NCBI RefSeq assembly: GCF_002577195.1
Contig: NZ_NULG01000116.1
Location: 1 to 64,000 of the forward strand
DNA length: 64,000 nt
Direction of reading: 5' to 3'
Source: Bacillus sp. AFS041924
Lineage (GTDB): Bacteria; Bacillota; Bacilli; Bacillales; Bacillaceae_G
Shown here: piece after piece, positions 8,590 to 16,579 of the stretch
Layout: every line of letters starts with the position of its first letter
Position numbering within the stretch: the first letter of the stretch is position 1
Translations under genes and position numbers: made by a program
The notes under the pieces: generated by a model
What the model was told of the DNA's origin: nothing
What the model saw: only the letters and a program-made list of their open reading frames with translations
Database searches by the model: none

Positions 8590-9164
8590 CGGCACAAAAA
8601 GTTTCAAAGGTGGAACTACAAAAAATGGAAGTTGAGAAAGAAGAACAATATTTTATGGATCCTTTTTTTAACACACTTTGGGATCAATATGAAGGTAGTT
8701 TGACACATTTAAGAGAGAGCAGTGAGCAAAGATTAAATGCATATATGAAAGTGTTTAAAGAAACCAAGAAATTTAATGAGGAATATCGCAATGCAGTAAA
8801 AGGTTTATTTGGGGAAGTTAAGAACTTTAATCGTAATTTAAATGTAAGAACATCTAAAATTAGGATTGCAAAGACAGATGTTTCTAAAGATGTTCAATCA
8901 AGTTTAAATCAATTTGAAGAAGCCGTAAGTAAATTTAGTGAGTTATTATCTACCCCATTAAATGCTACATTTGAGTTATTTGAAAGATTAGAAGAGCAGT
9001 TTGAACTAGCTGGTGAAGACTACATAGAGAGTTTAAAGGAAAGAAATCGAGTTTGGTCATCATTAAATGATCATTATGCACAACAATTAAGAACAGCCCA
9101 TGCAAGTTTTAATCATCAAATTGAGGATTGTTTTAAATTCATGTTTGGTGCTGTTAGTAAGTAA
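8586..9164 (+). CDS. phaP: Phasin-like PHA granule protein PhaP (B. megaterium type)
   Basis: A 192-residue, highly charged, largely helical protein with the YFMDPFFNTLWDQYEGS segment near residue 20 and no membrane helices, fitting the B. megaterium-type phasin that coats polyhydroxyalkanoate granules. TTG at 8586 follows GAGGAGGAAG and overlaps the end of phaQ by 4 nt, so the two form an operon. In other bacilli phaP and phaQ sit next to phaRBC; here no polymerase genes are nearby and the pair lies in the intervening element. The assignment leans on the phaQ neighbour. Confidence 0.68.
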   Translation: MTAQKVSKVELQKMEVEKEEQYFMDPFFNTLWDQYEGSLTHLRESSEQRLNAYMKVFKETKKFNEEYRNAVKGLFGEVKNFNRNLNVRTSKIRIAKTDVSKDVQSSLNQFEEAVSKFSELLSTPLNATFELFERLEEQFELAGEDYIESLKERNRVWSSLNDHYAQQLRTAHASFNHQIEDCFKFMFGAVSK

Positions 9165-9191
9165 GAAAAACAGAGAACTGAAATATCCTAA

Positions 9192-9226
9192 AAAACAGCT
9201 CATAAATCAAGTGAGTTGTTTTTTTA
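9192..9226 (+). terminator. Terminator of the phaQ-phaP operon
   Basis: AACAGCTCA (9194-9202) pairs with TGAGTTGTT (9212-9220), flanked by an A run and followed by T residues. Confidence 0.8.
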
Positions 9227-9324
9227 TGCAGATAAAAGGGATTATTAATTTTCCCTTTCCTTTTCTCCTCCTACCACGAACGATAGACTAGTACTCTGAA
9301 TAGTCTATAGAGGGGTGTTTCTTC

Positions 9325-9456
9325 ATGGAGCAGTTTAAATATGAAGAAATTGGTTCGATGAATGCAAAACTAGCTGCAGAAGCATTACTAAAATTAACTT
9401 TAAAAATAAAAAAAGAAGATATAAAAACAAATACTTCAAAAAAGCCACTCTCTTAA
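9325..9456 (+). CDS. 43-residue ORF next to the right end of the element
   Basis: A small protein, MEQFKYEEIGSMNAKLAAEA followed by LLKLTLKIKKEDIK: a probable amphipathic helix then a basic tail. AGAGGGGTG lies about 10 nt upstream and its own terminator follows. It ends 50 bp before the attR core. Its size and location recall the small recombination directionality factor SprB, which lies across the prophage from SprA in SPbeta, but I see no specific sequence match. Function unknown. Confidence 0.6.
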   Translation: MEQFKYEEIGSMNAKLAAEALLKLTLKIKKEDIKTNTSKKPLS

Positions 9457-9473
9457 ATCGTAGTGGTTTTTTT
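9441..9473 (+). terminator. Terminator after the 43-residue ORF
   Basis: AGCCACT (9443-9449) pairs imperfectly with AGTGGTTT, followed by seven T. It overlaps the last codons of the ORF. Confidence 0.65.
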
Positions 9474-9483
9474 ATTTAATAAG

Positions 9484-9514
9484 CCAATAAAAATAGAAAG
9501 TTAATAAATATTAA
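9484..9514 (+). other. attR: right junction of the intervening element
   Basis: The 21-bp arm at 9484-9504 (CCAATAAAAATAG then AAAGTTAA) is the exact reverse complement of 4634-4654 at the left end. The core AAATATTAA is at 9506-9514; host sequence resumes at 9515. The likely crossover dinucleotide is AA at 9507-9508. Confidence 0.88.
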
Positions 9515-10094
9515 ACTGATGGACGGCGTTTTTGTTTACGAAGTGAATAATCATGACGGACTTTATGTTGAGAATACTCTTCAACTTCTCAACGAATATG
9601 ATGGAAAAAAACTTGAGAAGGAATGGATAGAGGTTAATTATTCATTTTCTTTCGGGGACCTTGTTCAAGTAAATGGATATGAGAAAGAAATTTTTCGAAT
9701 TGTTGGATATCGTACAGAGGTATGGCGATATAAAAATGACGCGTGGGAAGATACAATTTATGAATTAGCGCGTATTACAGATGGGGAATGGTTAGAAGCC
9801 GATGAAACAGATTTAACGTTAATTGCTTCAGCACAAACTGCAAATGCAATTTTAAAGAAACTAAGAAATGATAAAAATGGTATTTCAAAACTAGACCTAG
9901 AAAAACTTCGCTCAATGAATGATTTTAATAAAAATAGAAATAAAACAACAAAACAAGAAATTATCGATGGCTTATTAGATATATATAATGATTACGCTGT
10001 TTTGTATTCAATCTTCCAAGATGAAGAATATAAAATTGTTATGGATCTAGTACTAAAAAATTTAAATAAATTCTCAGAAAAGAAAACAAATTGA
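9515..10094 (+). CDS. yodN: 3' part of the split yodN-like gene
   Basis: 191 codons are open from the first ATG at 9519, but that ATG has no ribosome-binding site, and the protein begins in mid-domain (MDGVFVYEVNNHDGLYVE, a beta-strand continuation). Joined to 4549-4637 it gives a 222-residue protein whose join reads ...GKITNI-KLMDGVFVYEVN. The remainder is soluble, acidic and without catalytic motifs I recognise. As the chromosome stands here, this part is unlikely to be translated. It is followed by yozD and the PAP2 gene, preserving the ancestral order. Confidence 0.85.
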
Positions 10095-10107
10095 GAGAGA
10101 GGATATT

Positions 10108-10263
10108 CTACAATAATTGTAGAATTATATGAATCATAAAAGGTATGCCTATCCCTATTAAAATAAAGAATGCAATTGTCGTCAGTTTTTCAACAGCTTC
10201 TTCAAACATTTCGTCATTAACCATAATTTCTTTTAAACTAGCTAGCTTGTCCATTTTTGTCAT
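10108..10263 (-). CDS. Small single-helix membrane protein, hypothetical
   Basis: A 51-residue ORF: charged N-terminus (MTKMDKLASLKEIMVNDEMF) and one strongly hydrophobic C-terminal helix (about residues 29-51). AAAGGGG lies upstream of the ATG. It occupies an otherwise empty gap between the 3' yodN part and yozD on the opposite strand. Not recognised. Confidence 0.6.
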   Translation of the reverse strand: MTKMDKLASLKEIMVNDEMFEEAVEKLTTIAFFILIGIGIPFMIHIILQLL

Positions 10264-10416
10264 TGGTAATCTCGCCCCTTTAACATGTTTTAATTGAATA
10301 TATGCTTGTCAATGTTGTATTATGCAAAAGGTTACATATTAATATTTTTTGTGCTTGGTAAGGTTTTTTTCATATTTTCTCATTTTTTACATATTAACTA
10401 GTAAGGGGTGATGCTA

Positions 10417-10593
10417 GTGAAAGAAATTGAGGTAGTTATTGATACGGAAGAAATAGCAGAATTTTTCTATCAACAGCTCATTCAGCGAGGATATGTTCCT
10501 GAGGAAGAGGAAATTGAAGAACTAGCGGATATTACTTTTGAGTACTTACTAGAAAAATGTATGATTGATGAAATTGATGAGGAAGATGAATAG
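10417..10593 (+). CDS. yozD: YozD-family protein
   Basis: A 58-residue very acidic protein: VIDTEEIAEFFYQQLIQRG near the start, then EEEIEELADITFEYLLEKC. It closely resembles B. subtilis YozD. GTG at 10417 is chosen because AAGGGG at 10403-10408 gives an 8-nt spacing and the resulting M-KEIEVVIDTEE start matches the family; the GTG/ATG codons at 10408/10411 are too close to that site. Function unknown. Confidence 0.88.
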   Translation: MKEIEVVIDTEEIAEFFYQQLIQRGYVPEEEEIEELADITFEYLLEKCMIDEIDEEDE

Positions 10594-10682
10594 TCATGGA
10601 AGTGGCGACGGGAGCTCTCGTCGTTTTTCTCTTTGTATCAATAGTACAAGCATAACAAACTGTGATAAAATTGGGGGATCGT

Positions 10683-11306
10683 ATGAAAAAAAATAATTGG
10701 ATACTTATTTTTACAGCTATATTTTTATTTGTTATTTTAGGATTAATTTATAATTCGAACATGATTCGAAGTTTAGACAATTCAGCGTTTAAGTTTTTCG
10801 AAATTATTCGGACAGATGCATTAGATTCATTTTGTTATTTCTTAAGAGATTTTGGTTCATCCAAGATGTACTTAACATTTGCTGTCATTATACTAATCTA
10901 TTCCATCATTAGTAAGCAAATTTGGACGGGGATTTCATTTGTTATTACATTAGTAACTGCAAGAGTGGTTGTTTCATTATTAAAAGATGTATATGAAAGA
11001 CCGCGACCTAGTTCAATGTACTATGTAGAAAGCGGATTTAGTTTCCCAAGTGGTCATGCTGTAATGGCTACATCTTTCTTTTTAACACTAGGCTTTCTTC
11101 TGATTGTTCTACAACCATCATTGATGAAACAAAAAAGAATTATTCAATTTATCGTCCTATCAATGATTTTTTTAATATCTATGAGCAGAATTTACTTACA
11201 TGTACATCATTTCTCTGATATTATAGCTGGTTGGTTAGTCGGATACGCTTGGTACAGTATTTGTAAAAATGTATTTATTAATTTACATGAAAGAAGACAG
11301 CTATAA
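10683..11306 (+). CDS. PAP2-family lipid phosphatase (YodM-like)
   Basis: A 207-residue membrane phosphatase with all three PAP2 motifs: K-x6-RP (KDVYERPRP near residue 104), PSGH (near 122), and SRIYLHVHHFSDI (SRx5Hx3D, near 167). It has about six hydrophobic helices, and the active site faces the outside in this family. It dephosphorylates phosphatidic acid, phosphatidylglycerophosphate or isoprenoid diphosphates. The ATG at 10683 follows TTGGGGGATC; an upstream GTG at 10662 in frame is less likely. By position after yozD it corresponds to B. subtilis yodM. Confidence 0.9.
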   Translation: MKKNNWILIFTAIFLFVILGLIYNSNMIRSLDNSAFKFFEIIRTDALDSFCYFLRDFGSSKMYLTFAVIILIYSIISKQIWTGISFVITLVTARVVVSLLKDVYERPRPSSMYYVESGFSFPSGHAVMATSFFLTLGFLLIVLQPSLMKQKRIIQFIVLSMIFLISMSRIYLHVHHFSDIIAGWLVGYAWYSICKNVFINLHERRQL

Positions 11307-11326
11307 AAATTGAATCTGCAAAAATT

Positions 11327-11377
11327 ACACTTATAAATGTATAGATCGAGATCGATCTGTTATAGGTGTTTTTTTTG
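11327..11377 (+). terminator. Terminator after the PAP2 gene
   Basis: ACACTTATAA (11327-11336) pairs with TTATAGGTGT (11360-11369); an inner AGATCGA/TCGATCT stem extends it; eight T follow. Confidence 0.8.
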
Positions 11378-11516
11378 TTTCTTGAACATGATTTATTTAC
11401 GGTAAATATACTTGATATAAAAATAATGTATATTTTATAGTAGCAGCAGTTCGCTTATCGAATTCTCTTGAGCGAAAGCCATAAGTTGGAGTACTCTGTG
11501 TGATTTAGTAATTTTA

Positions 11517-11546
11517 GTAAAAAAACCACAAGGGATTCTCCTTGTG
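11517..11546 (-). terminator. Terminator of the thioredoxin-like gene
   Basis: CACAAGG (11527-11533) pairs with CCTTGTG (11540-11546). On the minus strand a T run follows (A run at 11519-11525). Confidence 0.8.
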
Positions 11547-11558
11547 ATTTCGTTAATA

Positions 11559-11876
11559 TTATTCAAATGTTGATAAAAATTCTTCAACTGATTCTGGTGT
11601 TTTTGCGTTTGCGCTATGTAAGTGACCAATTTTTTCACCATTTTTATATACAAGTAAACTCGGAATTCCCATTACTTGCTGCTCACTAGCGATTTCAGGA
11701 AACTCATCGCGGTCCATTGTGTACCAAGTAAATGAAGGATGTTCTTCAATAACGTCTGGAATAAAAGCATCTAAACGTGTGCAATCTGGGCACCATGTTG
11801 CATAAAATTTTACCACGATTGGCTTTTCACTTTTTATAACTTCCTCATATTTTTTTACATCTACTATTTTTTCCAT
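11559..11876 (-). CDS. Thioredoxin-family protein
   Basis: A 105-residue thioredoxin fold with the active-site motif WCPDC (about residues 28-32) and the cis-proline in MGIPSLLVYKNG (about 70-81). The CPDC motif and acidic surface resemble the YtpP/YdbP-type thioredoxin-like proteins rather than TrxA (WCGPC). It is a cytoplasmic disulfide reductase by family. It is transcribed divergently from sbcD, with its own terminator. Confidence 0.88.
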   Translation of the reverse strand: MEKIVDVKKYEEVIKSEKPIVVKFYATWCPDCTRLDAFIPDVIEEHPSFTWYTMDRDEFPEIASEQQVMGIPSLLVYKNGEKIGHLHSANAKTPESVEEFLSTFE

Positions 11877-12069
11877 AATTGCCTCCTAAGTGTTAATAGG
11901 TATATTTTGTCTCATAATGATTAGTATTTCAATTATTTTAGCTTAATAATGCACTTTTATAATTTAAGTTAATTAAAAGCATACAAACGTTCGTATGTTG
12001 ATGTAAAATATAATATAGAAAAGCTGTGATTATTATTAGCAAAGTAATAAAAATAATGAGGTGTATATA

Positions 12070-13224
12070 ATGAAGTTTATTCATACAGCAGATTGGCACC
12101 TTGGTAAGATTGTACATGGTGTACATATGACTGAAGACCAACGAGCCATCTTAGATGAGTTCATTTCAATTATTAAAGAAGAAAAACCAGACGCAGTTGT
12201 TATAGCTGGCGATTTATATGATAAAAGTGTTTCTCCAACTGAAGCAATTGAATTGTTAAATGAAGTATTCCATAAAATTGTCATTGAATGTAATACACCA
12301 ATTCTTGCAATAGCTGGAAATCATGATAGTGCTGAACGAATTGAATTTGGAAGTCGTTTTATGGAAAAAGAAAGTTTATTTTTAGTAGGGAAGTTTCAAA
12401 CTCCTTTTAAGAAAGTTATATTACATGATGAAGAAGGGGAAGTTCATTTTTATTTAATTCCGTATGCCGAACCTAGTATTGTCCGTTATATTTTACAAAA
12501 CGAGGATATTCAATCACATGATGATGCAATGAAAGCAATTATTAATAAAATTCGAGATGAAGAATTAGACCCTTCAGTTCGAAATGTCTTTGTTGGACAT
12601 GCTTTCGTAACAAATAATGGCGATCCATCAGATGAAGAGACAGAAGGTGAACGTACACTTTCAATAGGTGGTGCTGAGTACGTATCGCATCATAATTTTA
12701 AGCATTTTAATTATACTGCGCTTGGTCATTTACATCGTGCCCATTACGTAGGCAATCAATCAATACGCTATTCGGGTTCTCCTTTAAAATACTCACTTTC
12801 AGAAGAAAACCATAAAAAAGGCTGTTTAATTGTTGAGATAAAAGGAAATGGTGAACTAACAGTTGTTAAGAAAGATTTTCACCCAATTCGAGATTTAAGA
12901 TCAATAGAAGGGACAATTGAGGAAATCAGACAACATCCTGTTAATCAAGACTATGTATTTGTAAAATTAACCGATGAACATGTAGTTGTACAACCGATGG
13001 AGCAAATTAGAACGGTTTATCCTAATGCGATGCACGTTAGTCGTAAGCGTACAACTGTACAATCAGATCAATCAAATCAATTGAGTTTAGTAGAAAAAAG
13101 ATCGAAAAATCAGCTCGAGTTGTTCCAGTCTTTTTATAAAGAAATGAAAAATGAAGATTTAAAACATGAAGACGAACAATTTATGAAGGATATAATTCAT
13201 GACATCTTTGTAAGGGAGGAATAG
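12070..13224 (+). CDS. sbcD: SbcD nuclease subunit (Mre11 family)
   Basis: A 384-residue metallophosphoesterase with the phosphoesterase motifs FIHTADWHLGK (residues 3-13), GDLYD (near 54) and GNHD (near 86), plus GHLHR near 220. With SbcC it forms the Mre11-Rad50-type nuclease that opens hairpins and trims blocked DNA ends. The ATG at 12070 has GAGGTG 6 nt upstream, so the GTG at 12061 is not the start. It is followed 2 nt later by sbcC. Confidence 0.95.
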   Translation: MKFIHTADWHLGKIVHGVHMTEDQRAILDEFISIIKEEKPDAVVIAGDLYDKSVSPTEAIELLNEVFHKIVIECNTPILAIAGNHDSAERIEFGSRFMEKESLFLVGKFQTPFKKVILHDEEGEVHFYLIPYAEPSIVRYILQNEDIQSHDDAMKAIINKIRDEELDPSVRNVFVGHAFVTNNGDPSDEETEGERTLSIGGAEYVSHHNFKHFNYTALGHLHRAHYVGNQSIRYSGSPLKYSLSEENHKKGCLIVEIKGNGELTVVKKDFHPIRDLRSIEGTIEEIRQHPVNQDYVFVKLTDEHVVVQPMEQIRTVYPNAMHVSRKRTTVQSDQSNQLSLVEKRSKNQLELFQSFYKEMKNEDLKHEDEQFMKDIIHDIFVREE

Positions 13225-13226
13225 AT

Positions 13227-16200
13227 TTGAAGCCATTAAAAGTAGTACTTCATGCATTTGGACCATACAAAGATAAAGTACATGTTGATTTTAGTCGCCT
13301 AAATGAAAAAGGATTATTTGCAATCACTGGACCAACTGGTGCTGGTAAAACAACGATATTTGATGGAATTTGTTTTGCACTTTTTGGAGAAGCAAGCGGT
13401 GAAAATAGGAATGATCAAACATTACTTCGAAGCCATTTTGCAGATGATGATCTATATACAAGCGTAGAGTTGACTTTCGAATTAAAAGGAAATCAATTTA
13501 ATATTTTTAGACAAAAAGGTCATCAGAAGAAACAAAATAAAGGAATCACCGGCGATAAAATCGAGTTTTATAAAATTGAGAATAACGAAAAAGTTCCTTA
13601 TTGCCAGGAATTTAATAAAACATCGATTGTTAACAAAAAAGTAGAAGAATTACTAGGAATCAATGCAGATCAATTTAAACAAATTGTCCTGCTTCCACAA
13701 GGTGAATTTAGAAAATTATTAGTTTCAGATACAAAAGAAAAGGAAGAAATTTTACGTAAAATTTTCAGAACAGAACTTTATGAAAAGGTATCTGAAACCT
13801 TGAATTCAGAAAGAAAAAAAATGGAAAGTCACTTTAATAATTTAAAGCAAAAAATCGTTATTAAATTAGAAGTAATTGAAAAATTATTAAGTGAAAAAGG
13901 AATTCAACTATCTGACGATACTCAAATTAATCTACATTTAGTGAATGACATTTTGACTGAACATATCACAAGTATAATAGATGATTTAAAAAGACTTGAA
14001 GAAAGTGAAAAAATACAAAAATCACAATTAGAGGCTATGCAACAAAAGTTGTTTTCAGCACAGGCGCATAATAAAAACATTGATCGATTACATGAGTTAA
14101 ATGAATTATTAACAATGTTAAAGGAACAAGAGTTAGAAGTTGAAGATAAGAAACTAAGAATAAAATTAGCAACTAATGCTGAAAAAGTGTTACCTATCAA
14201 AACCGAGCTTGAGAAGTTAAATCACTCACTTCAAGAAACTAACAATAAATTATTAGTTGAAATTGAAAGTTTAAAAGAAACACTCTTTAAAATTGAACAA
14301 ATTTCTGCTGAAGTAGCAACTCTACCTGAAGAACATAAAAAACTTGGTAGTTTTGAAAGTCAATTGGTTAATCTATTAGCTTTAAAAGATGATATCGATC
14401 TTTTTCAAAAGCTAAAAATCGAATTCGCTAATAAGTCTAATCAACTTCATGTGATTGAAAATGATGAAAAGTCATTACAAATGGATGTAAAGAATGAAAG
14501 TGAAGAATTAAAACAATTAAAACTAAGCTTAAATGAATTAGAAGGTATTCATGAACAGTGGGCTAAAATTTCCTTATTAAACAAAGAAATTTCACTAAAA
14601 GGTGGATTTGCAAAACGTATCGTTTTTGCAAAGAAAGATTTAGAGCAAAAATTAAATGATTATCGTATGAAAAATTTAGAACATCTAAACTTAAAAAATG
14701 AACTTGACCGAATTGAGCTTGAAATGCATCAGCAAAAAGCAGCTTTTTTAGCGAAAGATTTAAAGGATCAAGAGCAATGTCCAGTTTGCGGAAGTACCCA
14801 CCATCCATCTCTTGCTAAATTTAATGGATCTGTAAATGAAGATGAAGCTGAAAAATTAAAATTGCAAGTCAATCAACATCAGACTGAACTCGCTACAATT
14901 CAGGGAGAGATTAGAAGCATAGAAAACACATTGAAAAACGATGAACAGTCGTTTTTTGAAGAGCATGGACAGTTTGATTTCACAAACGAAAGCCTAAAAT
15001 TTCTTGCGAAAGAATTTAAAGATAATGAATTAATCTTAAACAAACTGAATGAGAAAAAGGCTGATTTCGAAAAGATTAATAAATTAATTAAAACGAAAGA
15101 ACAACTAATTAATGATTTAACTTTAAAAGTTACTGAGAAAGCCGAAGTAATGAATAAATTAATAAATGAAATAAATGAATTAAAAATTAACATTGTACAA
15201 ATTGAATCAAGATTACCTGAATCTTTAAGAACTCTTGAAAAATGGCAATTAGAAAAAAACGAAATTGAAAAAAATATTTCTATTTTAAAAGCGAAAATCT
15301 CAAAAGTTGAAGCAGAACACAACATGCTAACCGAGCAAAAAACGGTTAAAGAGACAACTCGTTCACATCTTGAAAACGAAGTATCAAAATTAAAAGAAGA
15401 TATTCAAAATACAACGATTGTTTATCATGAAAAATTATCTGAGTATCAGTTTAATGTCGAATCAGAGTTTATTAATGCTATTAAATATATCCAATTAATT
15501 GATCAATATCGAAACGATCTATCGATGTTTGAGGAAAATCTTCAAAGATTAAGCACTGAAAAAGAGTTACTTGAAAAACAAGTGCAATCGATGGAAAAAA
15601 TAGACGAAACTGATCTTAAAATTAACTTGGAAGAAATTACTCAAAATACAGATCAAATTGTAAATGAAATGATCCGTTTACAAGAGTTAAATAAACGATT
15701 AGACCAATTGAAAACCGATCTACAAATCTATCAAGAGGATTTTGTAAGAACCGAACAAAGATTAGCAGGCTTAACTGATTTATATAAAGTTACAAAAGGC
15801 GATAATGATAAAATGATTTCGTTTGAACGATATGTTTTATTAGATTATTTTGAACAAATTATTGAATCAGCAAATATCCGACTAGATCATTTATCTAACG
15901 GACAATTCCAATTACAACGAAAAGATGCAGTTGAAAAAGGAAGAAAACAAAGTGGTTTAGGACTAGAAGTTTATGATTCCTATACTGGACTAGCCAGAGA
16001 CGTAAAAACTTTATCTGGTGGAGAGCAGTTTAATGCGTCACTTTGTTTAGCTCTAGGTATGGCAGACATTATTCAAGCGCATAAAGGTGGCGTATCAATC
16101 GATACGTTGTTTATAGATGAAGGATTTGGTTCACTAGATGATGAATTATTGACAAAAGCAATTGATACACTAATTCAGCTTCAAAAATCGGGTCGTTTAA

Positions 16201-16307
16201 TTGGCGTTATTTCCCATGTGCAAGATGTGAAAGATGCAATGCCAGCAGTCATTGAAGTTCATAAAACAAATAAAGGATATTCGGAGTTATCAATTCTAAT
16301 TAAATAA
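13227..16307 (+). CDS. sbcC: SbcC ATPase subunit (Rad50 family)
   Basis: A 1026-residue SMC-like ATPase: Walker A GPTGAGKTT near residue 35, long coiled coils, central zinc hook CPVC (Cys518, Cys521), signature LSGGEQF near residue 929 and Walker B TLFIDEGFGSLD near 965. Its length fits the family. TTG start at 13227 after GGAGGAATAGA. It forms an operon with sbcD, with a terminator directly after. Confidence 0.95.
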   Translation: MKPLKVVLHAFGPYKDKVHVDFSRLNEKGLFAITGPTGAGKTTIFDGICFALFGEASGENRNDQTLLRSHFADDDLYTSVELTFELKGNQFNIFRQKGHQKKQNKGITGDKIEFYKIENNEKVPYCQEFNKTSIVNKKVEELLGINADQFKQIVLLPQGEFRKLLVSDTKEKEEILRKIFRTELYEKVSETLNSERKKMESHFNNLKQKIVIKLEVIEKLLSEKGIQLSDDTQINLHLVNDILTEHITSIIDDLKRLEESEKIQKSQLEAMQQKLFSAQAHNKNIDRLHELNELLTMLKEQELEVEDKKLRIKLATNAEKVLPIKTELEKLNHSLQETNNKLLVEIESLKETLFKIEQISAEVATLPEEHKKLGSFESQLVNLLALKDDIDLFQKLKIEFANKSNQLHVIENDEKSLQMDVKNESEELKQLKLSLNELEGIHEQWAKISLLNKEISLKGGFAKRIVFAKKDLEQKLNDYRMKNLEHLNLKNELDRIELEMHQQKAAFLAKDLKDQEQCPVCGSTHHPSLAKFNGSVNEDEAEKLKLQVNQHQTELATIQGEIRSIENTLKNDEQSFFEEHGQFDFTNESLKFLAKEFKDNELILNKLNEKKADFEKINKLIKTKEQLINDLTLKVTEKAEVMNKLINEINELKINIVQIESRLPESLRTLEKWQLEKNEIEKNISILKAKISKVEAEHNMLTEQKTVKETTRSHLENEVSKLKEDIQNTTIVYHEKLSEYQFNVESEFINAIKYIQLIDQYRNDLSMFEENLQRLSTEKELLEKQVQSMEKIDETDLKINLEEITQNTDQIVNEMIRLQELNKRLDQLKTDLQIYQEDFVRTEQRLAGLTDLYKVTKGDNDKMISFERYVLLDYFEQIIESANIRLDHLSNGQFQLQRKDAVEKGRKQSGLGLEVYDSYTGLARDVKTLSGGEQFNASLCLALGMADIIQAHKGGVSIDTLFIDEGFGSLDDELLTKAIDTLIQLQKSGRLIGVISHVQDVKDAMPAVIEVHKTNKGYSELSILIK

Positions 16308-16320
16308 TATGAAATGAAAG

Positions 16321-16349
16321 CCGGAAACAAGATGTTTGTTTCCGGTTTA
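16321..16349 (+). terminator. Terminator of sbcDC
   Basis: CCGGAAACAA pairs with TTGTTTCCGG (16336-16345), followed by TTTA. Confidence 0.8.
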
Positions 16350-16579
16350 TTAAATTTACAAATAAGTTTTCTAAAATGAAATATATATATAATAAGAGAC
16401 AAGTAATAAAATTTTTAGTCAAACTGGATGTTGGAGGAATTTAACAATATCTGACATAGTATTGCATAATTAAACAAGAATAGATATAATTATAAAAAAT
16501 CTTAATATATTAAATTTTCAATATATTACATCTAATCAAAAAAAAAAATTACATATTTAAACTAATTGGGGGTATTTAA

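Larger units (their letters stand above)
4638..9514 (+). mobile_element. 4,877-bp skin-like intervening element inserted in the yodN-like gene
   Basis: The element is bounded by two copies of the 9-bp core AAATATTAA (4629-4637 and 9506-9514), one of which counts as part of the element. It carries a large serine recombinase at the left end, then a DUF4257-like membrane protein, an alpha/beta hydrolase, phaQ, phaP and a 43-codon ORF at the right end. Exact excision at the core restores an in-frame 222-codon host gene. The joined ends form a perfect 21-bp inverted repeat around 6 nt, as expected for a serine-recombinase attP. The 5' half, recombinase and restored gene all read in the same direction. 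Whether excision is programmed (as for skin in sigK) or only a mobility event is not shown by the sequence. Confidence 0.9.

Noticed and set aside
8489-8674. Minus-strand ORF across the phaQ-phaP junction
   Set aside because: It is a shadow frame over two well-supported, overlapping plus-strand genes.
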